NCBI GenBank assembly: GCA_000372225.1
Contig: AQTY01000006.1
Span: 4,838-68,837, forward strand
Reading direction: 5' to 3'
Origin: Candidatus Nitromaritima sp. SCGC AAA288-L16
GTDB lineage: Bacteria > Nitrospinota > Nitrospinia > Nitrospinales > VA-1
DNA length: 64,000 bases
Below the pieces are notes generated by a model, which saw only the letters and a program-made list of their open reading frames with translations, did not search any database and was not told the origin of the DNA. A program made the translations under genes and the position numbers. Shown here piece by piece: positions 1 through 8,423 of the stretch (the first letter of the stretch is position 1; every line of letters starts with the position of its first letter).

Positions 1-867
1 TGTAGCAACAACACGAACATCAACCGGAATAGATGTGCGCCCGCCAACCTTGTCTATTTCATGTTCCTGTAAAACACGTAATAGCTTAGCTTGAAGGGGC
101 AGACTCATTTCTGTTACCTCATCAAGTAATAACGTCCCTTTGTTAGCTAGTTCAAATTTTCCATCTTTGCGGTCTATCGCTCCAGTAAAAGCTCCTTTTT
201 CGTGTCCAAACAGTTCGGTTTCAAGAAGACCCTCGGGAAGTGCAGCGCAGTTAACGGCCATAAATGGTTTTTGTGCGCGTGGGCTCATCTGGTGAATATG
301 GCGAGCAAACATTTCCTTGCCAGTTCCAGTATCGCCCATAATAAGAACAGTTGACTTGCTGTAGGAGATGTTTTCAACAAACTTAATAAGTTCCAGCATC
401 TTTTTGTTTTGAGTTACTATTCGGCGTTCTCGATCAGGAGGACTGCTCATTTCGGGTGTAAGGCGAACGAATTCATTTTTCGGTGAATTCTTGTTCAGAA
501 AAGCTCTATTTACGGTAGCTACAAGAATTTCTGCAGAAAATGGCTTGAGAAGGTAATCAAAGGCACCTGCCTTAATGGTTTCGACTGCATTGTCAATGTC
601 TCCATAAGCCGTCATCATGATGGCTACTGTTTTCGGCGCTTTTTTTTTCAGCGCTTTCAATAACTCGACACCGTTCATTTTAGGCATTTTTACGTCGGTT
701 AATAACAGGTCGAAGGAATCCTCATTTAATTTTTCCAAAGCCTGTTTTCCATTTTCGGCTAAAGTAATATGGTGACCTTCCCTTTTAAGTGTGGTTTCAA
801 GGGCTATTCGCATCTCGATTTCATCATCGACGACCAAAATATTTTTAAAAGAATTACTTTTTGTCAA
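1..867 (-). CDS. Sigma-54-dependent response regulator, NtrC/AtoC/FlrC type (3' end beyond window)
   Basis: This is an activator of sigma-54 RNA polymerase, controlled by phosphorylation. About 289 codons are visible. An N-terminal receiver domain (residues about 9-120) has the acidic pair in VVDDE, the phospho-acceptor in LLLTDVKMP and the conserved Lys in LLKPF. An AAA+ domain follows with a Walker A-like GDTGTGKE, the sigma-54 contact loop GAFTGA and Walker B LLLDEV. The C-terminal part and the DNA-binding helix-turn-helix lie outside the window. The likely start is TTG at 867, which overlaps the kinase stop codon by 14 bases, so the two are translationally coupled. It is the last visible gene of the TPR-kinase-regulator operon behind the sigma-54 promoter at 4776-4790 and could act on its own operon. 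The exact regulon is unknown. Confidence 0.93.
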   Translation of the reverse strand, partial: MTKSNSFKNILVVDDEIEMRIALETTLKREGHHITLAENGKQALEKLNEDSFDLLLTDVKMPKMNGVELLKALKKKAPKTVAIMMTAYGDIDNAVETIKAGAFDYLLKPFSAEILVATVNRAFLNKNSPKNEFVRLTPEMSSPPDRERRIVTQNKKMLELIKFVENISYSKSTVLIMGDTGTGKEMFARHIHQMSPRAQKPFMAVNCAALPEGLLETELFGHEKGAFTGAIDRKDGKFELANKGTLLLDEVTEMSLPLQAKLLRVLQEHEIDKVGGRTSIPVDVRVVAT

Positions 868-2086
868 GTTCGTAGTCCCAGTATGGAATTTTAAGAATGA
901 ACTGGGCGCCTTTTCCGTCTTCACTTTCTACATCAATCGTTCCTTGGTGGGCTTTAATGATGTTATGGGAAATTGACAGGCCGAGACCAGTTCCATGATC
1001 TTTTGTTGTAAAAAAAGGGTTAAAAACATTAGCTAGGTTTTCTTCCGAAACTCCATTACCCTGATCAGCAACAGTTATCTTTATAAATTGGCGGCAATAG
1101 TCAGATTGATTAGATGGTTGTTCAAGTTGGGAGCTTTTTTGTGTTGTGATTTTTAGATCTCCGCCTTCAGGCATGGCCTGAATAGCATTTCTAATTAGAT
1201 TAATAAAAACTTGCTTAAGAAGGTGAGAATCACCATTAGCAATAGCATCCTTGCCAAAGCTGAAAACAGGATTGATTCCTTGTGGAATCAATATAGCGGA
1301 GGAATCTTTAAATAACTCTTTAAGTAGTTTGTTAAGATCACATTGTTGTCGTGATGGTTGAGGTGACTTTGCAAATAGAAGCAGACTTGAAATAATTCTA
1401 TCCATATTTTTTACGCTGGCCGAAATATGTTCAACAATCTCTTTTTTGTCTTGATCTTCACTAAGATCTTTTTTGAGAAGTGATGAAAATAGCTCGATGC
1501 TTCCCAGAGGATTTCTTATTTCGTGGGCTATGCCAGCAGCCATTTCACCTGTTGCTCTAAGGCGACGATTACGCTGGGCTTCTTCTTCCAGGCGGCGCAA
1601 TTCTGTTATGTCCTCTATATTGAGAACCGTTCCTATTTGTGCGTTTTTTTTATCTAAAACAGGAGAAGTTGAGATACGAGTGTAAATTTTTCCATGATGG
1701 GGGGTTTCGATTTCTCGTTCAACGATGGGAGACTTTTGTTTTTCTTTAGTTGTTCGTCCAACTATTTTTTCAAAGAGGTCGATTGAAAATACTTCGCTCA
1801 GTGGTTTGTTGAGACACGCTTCTGGGTCCAACCCTGTTATTGCACCTGCTGTTTTGTTAAATGTATTAATGGCATTATTTTGATCTACTACGATTACGCC
1901 TGTGGGAAGACTTTCCATTATGTTATGCAGATAATTTTTGTTGGTTTCCAGGGCTTCATTAAGCACATCATAGGAATTTTGTAATTGCTCAGTAGCTTCA
2001 TTGAAAGATTGAAACGCTTGGTTGAGGATTGCTATTTCTCGGGGGCTTCTTTTTTCTGAAGGAGGGTTTTTCATAGGTAAGTTCAT
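854..2086 (-). CDS. Soluble PAS-domain sensor histidine kinase (NtrB/FlrB-like)
   Basis: This 410-residue kinase should phosphorylate the overlapping NtrC-type regulator. It has an N-terminal helical region (residues 15-55), a PAS domain (about 52-165), an H-box with His188 in AHEIRNP, an N-box (NLIRNAIQAM) and the ATP-lid motifs DQGNG and TGLGLS. No membrane segment is seen, so it is probably cytoplasmic and senses an internal cue or partner protein. The helical N-terminus followed by PAS resembles flagellar FlrB/FleS kinases, and AtoS/NtrB are equally possible by domain content. It lies 48 bases downstream of the AMIN/TPR gene and overlaps the regulator, consistent with one operon. Pairing with the regulator is inferred from the overlap. 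Confidence 0.92.
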   Translation of the reverse strand: MNLPMKNPPSEKRSPREIAILNQAFQSFNEATEQLQNSYDVLNEALETNKNYLHNIMESLPTGVIVVDQNNAINTFNKTAGAITGLDPEACLNKPLSEVFSIDLFEKIVGRTTKEKQKSPIVEREIETPHHGKIYTRISTSPVLDKKNAQIGTVLNIEDITELRRLEEEAQRNRRLRATGEMAAGIAHEIRNPLGSIELFSSLLKKDLSEDQDKKEIVEHISASVKNMDRIISSLLLFAKSPQPSRQQCDLNKLLKELFKDSSAILIPQGINPVFSFGKDAIANGDSHLLKQVFINLIRNAIQAMPEGGDLKITTQKSSQLEQPSNQSDYCRQFIKITVADQGNGVSEENLANVFNPFFTTKDHGTGLGLSISHNIIKAHQGTIDVESEDGKGAQFILKIPYWDYELDKK

Positions 2087-2134
2087 AGGTATAAGGCGAT
2101 GACGGCTCTCATTATAGAGGATTATAAAAACCCT

Positions 2135-4726
2135 TTAAAGGGCGTTTGCATTTTCTTTTTCCCATTCCATCATCTTTAGCTGCGACTGAGCTGCTTTTTT
2201 TATTAAATTGTTCTCCGGTTGGGATTTGACTAACTGGTTAAGTTGAGCGGTGGCTTTTGGGTTGTTTTTAATCTTTTTGAGGGCATCGGCTGATATAAAT
2301 TCTGACCAGTTTCTGTTTGGATGCTCAGGGAATAACTTAATGGCTGCGTCGAATGCATCTATACTTTCGGTGTATTTTCCTTCCTGATAAAGGGAATTCG
2401 CAAGTTTATAATGCGCGTCTCTTAAATAAGCAGGGATTATTTTTTGAGTGCGATCAAAGGAGTTTATGGTTTTTTCATAGGCGGCTATGGCGTTTAAGTT
2501 TTCGTTGCGACCCGCTTCCAAGGTAGCCATAAGGTAATGAATTTCTGAGGTGGATTTTGGAAATTTTTCCAGAATATTTTGGTAGATTTTTAGGGCGTCG
2601 TCATATTGCTTACGTCCATTCAATGATTTGGCTAATAGTTTCATGGCATTGCGGATTTTTTCGCTGCGCGGAAAGTTTTTCATAAAGCTGCGTGCGACGA
2701 ATTCGGCTTCACTGTAGTTTTTTCTTTCATAATGGATTTTCCCAAGGTTAAGAAAAATTCTATCATTATGAATTTTTCGAGCGTCCAATTGTTTTACTTT
2801 TTCATATAAGCGGACAGCCTCAGGTAGCATGCCTAGAGATTGGTAAGCCTCTCCTACTTGTAAGAGAGTTTTTAAGCTTTTGATTTTACCAATGGAGAGG
2901 CTAGCATAGTCGGTATAAGAATAAAGAATTGGTAAAACCCCGCCTTGCTTTGCATAACCATCTACCAGAAATATTAAAGATTGGCGTATATACTTTGCCG
3001 CGTCACGGTGAAATTTAGATTCCTCACCTAAGGGTAATAACTTTTTAAATTCCTGAATCGCTTCAAGGTAATTTTGCTCTTTTAACAAGGCTATTCCCTT
3101 GCTTAGGGTAACTTCGCTTAGAATATCTACATCCTTAGCAGATTCCAGAATTTTGTCATATGCTTTTAGTGGCTCGAAGTAGGTACTGACGTCGAAAATA
3201 GCATCGTTTACTGGTAGTCTAGGGTAACGAACGCCGATATCAGCCATACGAATTTTTCCGTATTGAGATTCTCGATTTTCAGGATCAAGCTTGGCCGATT
3301 GGTCGTAGACTGAGAGTGCTTCCATTTCCTTGCCTTGAATAAGGTAAAGGTCACCAATACGATTAAGTGCTCTATGCGTTTCTTTGTTGGCAGGATCCAT
3401 GTTTATCATGTTGAAATAAAACTTTCTAGCCTTTGGATAATCTCTTTTTTTGAAATAAATTTCTCCCATATTGCTATAGATTATAGGCGTTTTATTCACT
3501 ACGGATGGCCACCTACGTACGGCCTCGTTATAGATATCTAGCGCACGGATATAATCTTCCTGATCGAAATATGCGTTAGCGATTTTAATAATCGCCAACT
3601 GGGCCTCATTAGATTTAGGAGCTTTTTTGAGGATTTTTTGGAATGCTTCGTAAGCCTCTTCATACCGTTTCTCTTTTAAAAGCATATTAGCCAGACTGTT
3701 TTTGCGTGCAGTGTTGTAAAGACTTCTTTTATTCTGATTGATTCCTTCGTTATACAAGACCCGAGCTTCGAGGGAGTAGCCTATTTCTTCAAAGATATTG
3801 CCTATTTTATAAAGCGCATGATCGGAAAATCGAGACTTTGGAAATTTTCTGGTGGCGTGTTGATAGGCAGCTAAAGCCTTTTCATAATTGGGGTATTTTT
3901 GTCTCCATGCAACGCGAAATTCGGCTTCGGCAAGCAGATAAAGTATATTTGGTAAAAGAAGACTGCTTGGGTAGTCTTTAGCGTACTTTCTAAATAATTT
4001 GATTGCCCCAGGTTCAATTTTTTCTATTTCTTCTGTTTCTCCAGTTTCTGGATCAGGTTCGCTTTCAACTTTAATCGTGTAATCCTCAAGCTTCCTCTCC
4101 TGATAGAGTTTTAACGCTTTTTGGTATTCTTCCCAGCCGTTTTCTTTTCTTTCCTCTTCGTCTTTAAGAGTAATCTCTTTTACTTGTTCAGAAGATAGGC
4201 CCTTCATCTTCGTGCCTTTAGCTTTTAATAGATCAATCGGTGATTCCGTCTTTTTTGGTTTTTTCTTGCCAATTCTTGTTTTGAGAAATGGTTCAGTAGT
4301 TCCCTTTAGATCTAGCACTATCTGGGAGGTTGCCTTTTCTTTATGGTGAAAAAAACGAGTGTTTGAATTTTTTAAATGGAGGGTTAAAATGATTTGGTCT
4401 TCATTAGACTGCACATCAACTGAAGCAAGGTTTTTGTCACGGTATTTTTTTGATTTTACTTTTGGTGTTACTGATGTGCCATCAAAAATAAGGGCAATTT
4501 TTTTTTCTACAAAATTAGCATTGACCTGATATTCGACAGGGCCTGAAATATCCAAAAGAAGCCGTGTGTATTTTGGATGGGGACCAATCCTGATCTGCTT
4601 GATTTGTTTGCCCGAGGCAATCCCTTCTTGTTCTTGTCCGTAGACTTTTTTTTCGACGCCAGTGGTGAAAAATAGGACAGCAAGAAGTAAAAATGCGAAA
4701 GACCTATTTTTTTTGACAAGATTCAT
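2135..4726 (-). CDS. Exported AMIN-domain and tetratricopeptide-repeat protein
   Basis: A large envelope protein of about 863 residues. The start ATG at 4726 gives a clean signal peptide (basic MNLVKK, then a hydrophobic stretch). An in-frame ATG four codons upstream at 4738 is the alternative. Residues about 40-150 form an AMIN-like beta domain (IRIGPHPKYTRLLLDISG), a fold that binds peptidoglycan or secretin partners. The remainder to the C-terminus is a long series of TPR units with recurring A-x3-Y and P-x7-A patterns. It is the first gene of the operon with the histidine kinase and the sigma-54 activator, and a sigma-54 promoter lies just upstream. A role in scaffolding an envelope machine such as a flagellum or pilus is inference from this context. 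No enzymatic motif is visible. Confidence 0.85.
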   Translation of the reverse strand: MNLVKKNRSFAFLLLAVLFFTTGVEKKVYGQEQEGIASGKQIKQIRIGPHPKYTRLLLDISGPVEYQVNANFVEKKIALIFDGTSVTPKVKSKKYRDKNLASVDVQSNEDQIILTLHLKNSNTRFFHHKEKATSQIVLDLKGTTEPFLKTRIGKKKPKKTESPIDLLKAKGTKMKGLSSEQVKEITLKDEEERKENGWEEYQKALKLYQERKLEDYTIKVESEPDPETGETEEIEKIEPGAIKLFRKYAKDYPSSLLLPNILYLLAEAEFRVAWRQKYPNYEKALAAYQHATRKFPKSRFSDHALYKIGNIFEEIGYSLEARVLYNEGINQNKRSLYNTARKNSLANMLLKEKRYEEAYEAFQKILKKAPKSNEAQLAIIKIANAYFDQEDYIRALDIYNEAVRRWPSVVNKTPIIYSNMGEIYFKKRDYPKARKFYFNMINMDPANKETHRALNRIGDLYLIQGKEMEALSVYDQSAKLDPENRESQYGKIRMADIGVRYPRLPVNDAIFDVSTYFEPLKAYDKILESAKDVDILSEVTLSKGIALLKEQNYLEAIQEFKKLLPLGEESKFHRDAAKYIRQSLIFLVDGYAKQGGVLPILYSYTDYASLSIGKIKSLKTLLQVGEAYQSLGMLPEAVRLYEKVKQLDARKIHNDRIFLNLGKIHYERKNYSEAEFVARSFMKNFPRSEKIRNAMKLLAKSLNGRKQYDDALKIYQNILEKFPKSTSEIHYLMATLEAGRNENLNAIAAYEKTINSFDRTQKIIPAYLRDAHYKLANSLYQEGKYTESIDAFDAAIKLFPEHPNRNWSEFISADALKKIKNNPKATAQLNQLVKSQPENNLIKKAAQSQLKMMEWEKENANAL

Positions 4727-4775
4727 GATAACTTGCATAAAAGTATGAGTTGATGGTTTCTATTATAGTAGCACA

Positions 4776-4790
4776 GCAATTTCTATACCA
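4776..4790 (-). promoter_or_regulatory. Sigma-54 (-24/-12) promoter for the TPR-kinase-regulator operon
   Basis: Read on the minus strand the site is TGGTAT-AGAAA-TTGC, matching the sigma-54 consensus TGGCAY-N5-TTGC with the invariant GG and GC ten bases apart. Transcription would start near 4764, leaving a 26-38 nt leader before the AMIN/TPR start. The operon encodes a sigma-54 activator, so autoregulation is plausible. The site at 29596-29610 is nearly identical. Confidence 0.75.
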
Positions 4791-4989
4791 GTTGGGAATA
4801 CATACCTGCAGAGAGTTGAGAAGATTGTAACTTAGGCCATAAAAAGACTAGGTTTAGGGGAATTTTTGTGACTGAAAAAACGCAAATGTTAACTAAACTA
4901 AAGAAATAGCCTTCGTCATGTTTTTGACTATTTAAGCAGGTTTTTTTAATAGATTTGGCTGTTTTTTTATTCCATTTAAATAGGGCTCC

Positions 4990-6018
4990 TTGGTGAGTAA
5001 AAATAAAACGGGTGAGCGTCATTATCAGGAATTGATAGATTTTAATAAAGCCATAAGTTTACTGAGCTTGGAGGAGATTTCCGCTGTGCTCGTGGACCGG
5101 TTACCCTCAATTTTATCGATACATTTTTTCACCTTATTCCTGTACGACAAAGATAAGCGAACGTTGAATTTGATATCTCACAATCGCCCAGATATAGAGA
5201 GTTTTTTTTCACTACCTCTTTCTAGTTCCCCGGTCATGGAAGCGGCTATTTTAAGTGGTAAATATATTCTAGAGGAGAGTTTTATAGACTCTAAATACTA
5301 TCGAAAGACAGGTAGTCAATTCTTTAAAAAGGATTATTTTGCGACAATTCCTTTAAAAATCGAAAAAGAAATTGTGGGAGTGTTGAATATCAATGACGGA
5401 AAGAAAGTTTCGTTCAATGTGAGTAACCTAGATTTTGTTTTAAAATTATCTGAGTTTATTTCGATGACGGTTAGCAACGCGGTTCTGTATGGAAGGATAA
5501 AAAAGTTATCATTGACCGACGGGTTGACGGGAATTTCAAACCGACCCAATATGGAGCAAGTTTTGCGAAGTGAGTTCGAGAGAAGCATGCGCTACGGTGC
5601 TCCATTATCAGTAGTTCTTTTGGACGTGGATAATTTTAAAGGTGTCAATGATACTTATGGGCACCAAAAAGGAGATGAAATCCTCGTGGAAGTTGCTTCT
5701 TTGATGAAAAAAGTTTGTCGTGCTAATGATACTGCGGCTCGATATGGAGGAGAAGAATTTTTAATGATTCTTCCCCAGTCTAATGCTCAGGGTGCCTTTA
5801 AGATTGCAGAGCGCGTGAGAGAAGAACTGATGAAGCTGGATTTTACTGGGAACGAATCAAATTTTAGCGTGACCACTAGTTGCGGCGTTGCGGAACTAGA
5901 TAGAGATTTTATTAAAAGTAAGGATCAATTGGTTACTATGGCAGATCAGGCGCTTTATGAAGCAAAAAATAGCGGGAAAAATAAAACTATCATAGGGCAT
6001 CCTGAAAACAAAAAATGA
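4990..6018 (+). CDS. GAF-GGDEF diguanylate cyclase
   Basis: This enzyme makes cyclic di-GMP from two GTP. Residues about 15-165 form a GAF-type sensor domain. The GGDEF domain follows, with LTDGLTGISNR at its start, the metal-binding VLLDVDNFK and the active-site GGEEF at residues 253-257. An intact product-inhibition I-site, RAND (244-247), sits exactly five residues before GGEEF. There is no membrane segment, so it is cytosolic. It starts at TTG 4990 or the adjacent GTG 4993, with an AGGG ribosome site at 4982. It is transcribed divergently from the sigma-54 operon, so both share the 4727-4989 region. The GAF ligand is unknown. Confidence 0.95.
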   Translation: MVSKNKTGERHYQELIDFNKAISLLSLEEISAVLVDRLPSILSIHFFTLFLYDKDKRTLNLISHNRPDIESFFSLPLSSSPVMEAAILSGKYILEESFIDSKYYRKTGSQFFKKDYFATIPLKIEKEIVGVLNINDGKKVSFNVSNLDFVLKLSEFISMTVSNAVLYGRIKKLSLTDGLTGISNRPNMEQVLRSEFERSMRYGAPLSVVLLDVDNFKGVNDTYGHQKGDEILVEVASLMKKVCRANDTAARYGGEEFLMILPQSNAQGAFKIAERVREELMKLDFTGNESNFSVTTSCGVAELDRDFIKSKDQLVTMADQALYEAKNSGKNKTIIGHPENKK

Positions 6019-6038
6019 AAACCAAAATTTAGTTTTGT

Positions 6039-7880
6039 TTAAAATGCTTTATTTATTCTAGCTATTAGGTGAAGGATAGACTTGGTGCAACCGAGTAGAT
6101 CAGCCATAGAAAGGCTCTCGCCTGGTTCATGCATTCGCGAGTCTGGATCATAGGGGCCAAGGCATAGGGGTTGAGTTCCGGGAATGGCATCAGTTAGTTT
6201 GGCGACAAAGGGTATAGAACCCCCGCACCCATAAATACAAGCGGTGCGATCATATCCCATTTCTAAGGATTCCAAGGCGATTGGGAATACGGGGTGGGTT
6301 ATCGGTGTGATCCATGGAGTAGCCCCTCGATCGAATTTAATTTTCACCTTGTAATCTTTAGACAGGTTTTTTTGTAAGTATGTTTTAAGAGCATTTTCTG
6401 ATTTTTTTTCCTGATTCCCCGGCGCAAGGCGGATTTCCACCATAGCCTTGGCGCTAGGATCCTCAAAGAGTTTTGCTGTTTCGTCTTCCTCAACAAACAG
6501 AGAATAGGTTTCAATTACTGATTTGTCAGAAATTGTACTGCGAGCTTTTTGAATTTCAGGTGTGAGAGAACCATCATTTTTTATTAATTGGTCAATCATT
6601 CTGGCCAGTTGTAACTCAGCTACCGGGAAAGGCCCGCCATTCATTCCAGAATGAGGGTCTTTGGTCGAGGATGTCAAAATCAAATCGAATGAAATACCTT
6701 CTGAATCCGCTTCAATTCTTCGTAGAGTTATTTTGAGGTTGAAAGGGTTAGTCTTCTTAAAAAACTCCAGGAGTTTTGATTGAAGAGCTTCGGGGTCGAA
6801 GCATGAATTAAAGTGCATTCGAGCTCCAGCTCTACCAAAGATAATACTGCCCGCAACACGGTGCCCTGGCCTAACGTTGATTGCAGACTTTCTCAGTTGT
6901 GCTTCTAAAATTGAAGTTACATCAGCTGGAACGGTAAGGAGAGTTTCTGGTAACAACCCTGCAGAATTTCTCAAGAAGTTGACAGTAGTAGGGACATACG
7001 AAAAACCAGTTTGTTCTTCTTGTGTAACCGGTATATCTGCTTTATCAATCGCATCTATTGCTAAAGAATGATCTTCTCGGATCAATGTGGCTAGTAATTT
7101 ATAAAGAGCTGTTTGAGAATCTAGGGTTGCTGTTGGACTAGCATCAACAGAGACCTCCAACTGAGTAATACCACGGAGAGAGGTAGTAAGACCAGGATAT
7201 CCGGTCGCAGGATTAATTACATCGGTGATGACGACACAATCGACATCATTGAAAAAGCTTTGATTCTGTGAAATTTGTTCCTCTAAAGAGTGCGAGCCGC
7301 ACTCTTCTTCAGTTTCATAAAGTATTTTTATATTGCAAGGTAATGCCTGTAGTTTATCTTTTAAAAGATTTTCTGGATCGGATTGGACGGAGCGCAGGGT
7401 AGCATCAATTGCCATTCCTATTGAAATAACGCCGCTCAGATCATCAGCTGCTCCCCTGCCATAGGCTCTAGTTCTATCGGAGTTCCATGTTAGTTCGGTA
7501 GGTGCAATGCCACCCCATTTTTTAAATTTTTTATCATCCATGTAAGGTTGCTTGTCTAGATGCGCATAAAAAAGAAGAGTTGGCTTACTAGGTGATACTG
7601 CTAATTCAGCTAGCAAAATAGGAGTAGCATTAGCACAGTTTATGGGAGGGGTATTAATTTTTATTTTTTTGAATCCTATTTGCTGTAGATAGTCACTAGC
7701 GTAGTTTAATATTTCCTTCATATCGGAAGGTATTTTTCGATCTCCTTCAAATTCATTTACGCTAAAACTACGACTATCTATACGAACCATTTCTTCTAAC
7801 GCATCTAAGTGTTTTAGGACGAGTTTTGAATTCGGTCGAATTTCATTTTCAGCAAAATCATCTAAAATTTTTAGATTCAT
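6039..7880 (-). CDS. M20-family zinc metallopeptidase (dipeptidase-like)
   Basis: A 613-residue member of the M20/ArgE/DapE/CPG2 family of two-zinc amidases and dipeptidases. Visible metal-site motifs are AHLD (first His), GRGAADD (bridging Asp) and the YETEEECGS Glu-Glu pair. The C-terminal segment with CGGSIPF and HEPGES carries the usual late metal ligand region. The protein is longer than typical 400-480-residue family members, with the extra length in the middle lid/dimerisation part. No signal peptide is seen. It converges with the diguanylate cyclase, the two stop codons being about 20 bases apart. The substrate cannot be told from sequence; a cytosolic peptide or amide is likely. Confidence 0.88.
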   Translation of the reverse strand: MNLKILDDFAENEIRPNSKLVLKHLDALEEMVRIDSRSFSVNEFEGDRKIPSDMKEILNYASDYLQQIGFKKIKINTPPINCANATPILLAELAVSPSKPTLLFYAHLDKQPYMDDKKFKKWGGIAPTELTWNSDRTRAYGRGAADDLSGVISIGMAIDATLRSVQSDPENLLKDKLQALPCNIKILYETEEECGSHSLEEQISQNQSFFNDVDCVVITDVINPATGYPGLTTSLRGITQLEVSVDASPTATLDSQTALYKLLATLIREDHSLAIDAIDKADIPVTQEEQTGFSYVPTTVNFLRNSAGLLPETLLTVPADVTSILEAQLRKSAINVRPGHRVAGSIIFGRAGARMHFNSCFDPEALQSKLLEFFKKTNPFNLKITLRRIEADSEGISFDLILTSSTKDPHSGMNGGPFPVAELQLARMIDQLIKNDGSLTPEIQKARSTISDKSVIETYSLFVEEDETAKLFEDPSAKAMVEIRLAPGNQEKKSENALKTYLQKNLSKDYKVKIKFDRGATPWITPITHPVFPIALESLEMGYDRTACIYGCGGSIPFVAKLTDAIPGTQPLCLGPYDPDSRMHEPGESLSMADLLGCTKSILHLIARINKAF

Positions 7881-8044
7881 GGAGTAGCTACCTGATCAAT
7901 TATTAAAAAATAATATCCTTTTTGGCTGTCTTTAACCTAGTTCCATCACATGTTACTATTCTTACTGTAACGTAGTTTTTAGATAAAGGTATAAGATATG
8001 TTTTATTCTGCTGACATATGAAAATTTATTAGGAGCATTATTAA

Positions 8045-8317
8045 TTGATTAAAGTATTTTTCAATATTCTTCGACTGATTCGCGTTCTGAGAGAGAGAGG
8101 TAACTGGAAACTTATTCGGCATTCTCGGAATCAATTGAAGGATTTTATTTTTTGCCGATCCGGATTAAACCACAAGCCTCTAATTTATATTTTGGTTTAT
8201 TGGTACCGTCTTTTAAAGGGACATGAGATGTTGATCTGGCGTTTGGAAACATTTGGTTTTCTCTTCACCTCTGAGACTGATCAAAAGGCTAAGGATCGTT
8301 TGAATAGCTACTTGTAA
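8045..8317 (+). CDS. Small basic hypothetical protein
   Basis: A 90-residue product that I do not recognise. The case for it being real is an AGGAG ribosome site (8031-8035) nine bases before a TTG start and an open frame standing alone in a 540-base gap. It is rich in Arg, Lys, Leu and Trp, with an amphipathic N-terminal half and a hydrophobic patch (YILVYWY) near residues 49-55, which suggests membrane association. It has no Cys/His cluster typical of a zinc finger. It is not clearly linked to its neighbours. Confidence 0.45.
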   Translation: MIKVFFNILRLIRVLRERGNWKLIRHSRNQLKDFIFCRSGLNHKPLIYILVYWYRLLKGHEMLIWRLETFGFLFTSETDQKAKDRLNSYL

Positions 8318-8423
8318 AGAATTATATTGTGATAGGTTTTTCCTCCCCCACATAATTTTTTAGAAACTGCCCATTATCTGCTAAAGTCTGCAATAGTCTT
8401 AACTTTAAGAAAGGATTCAACCG

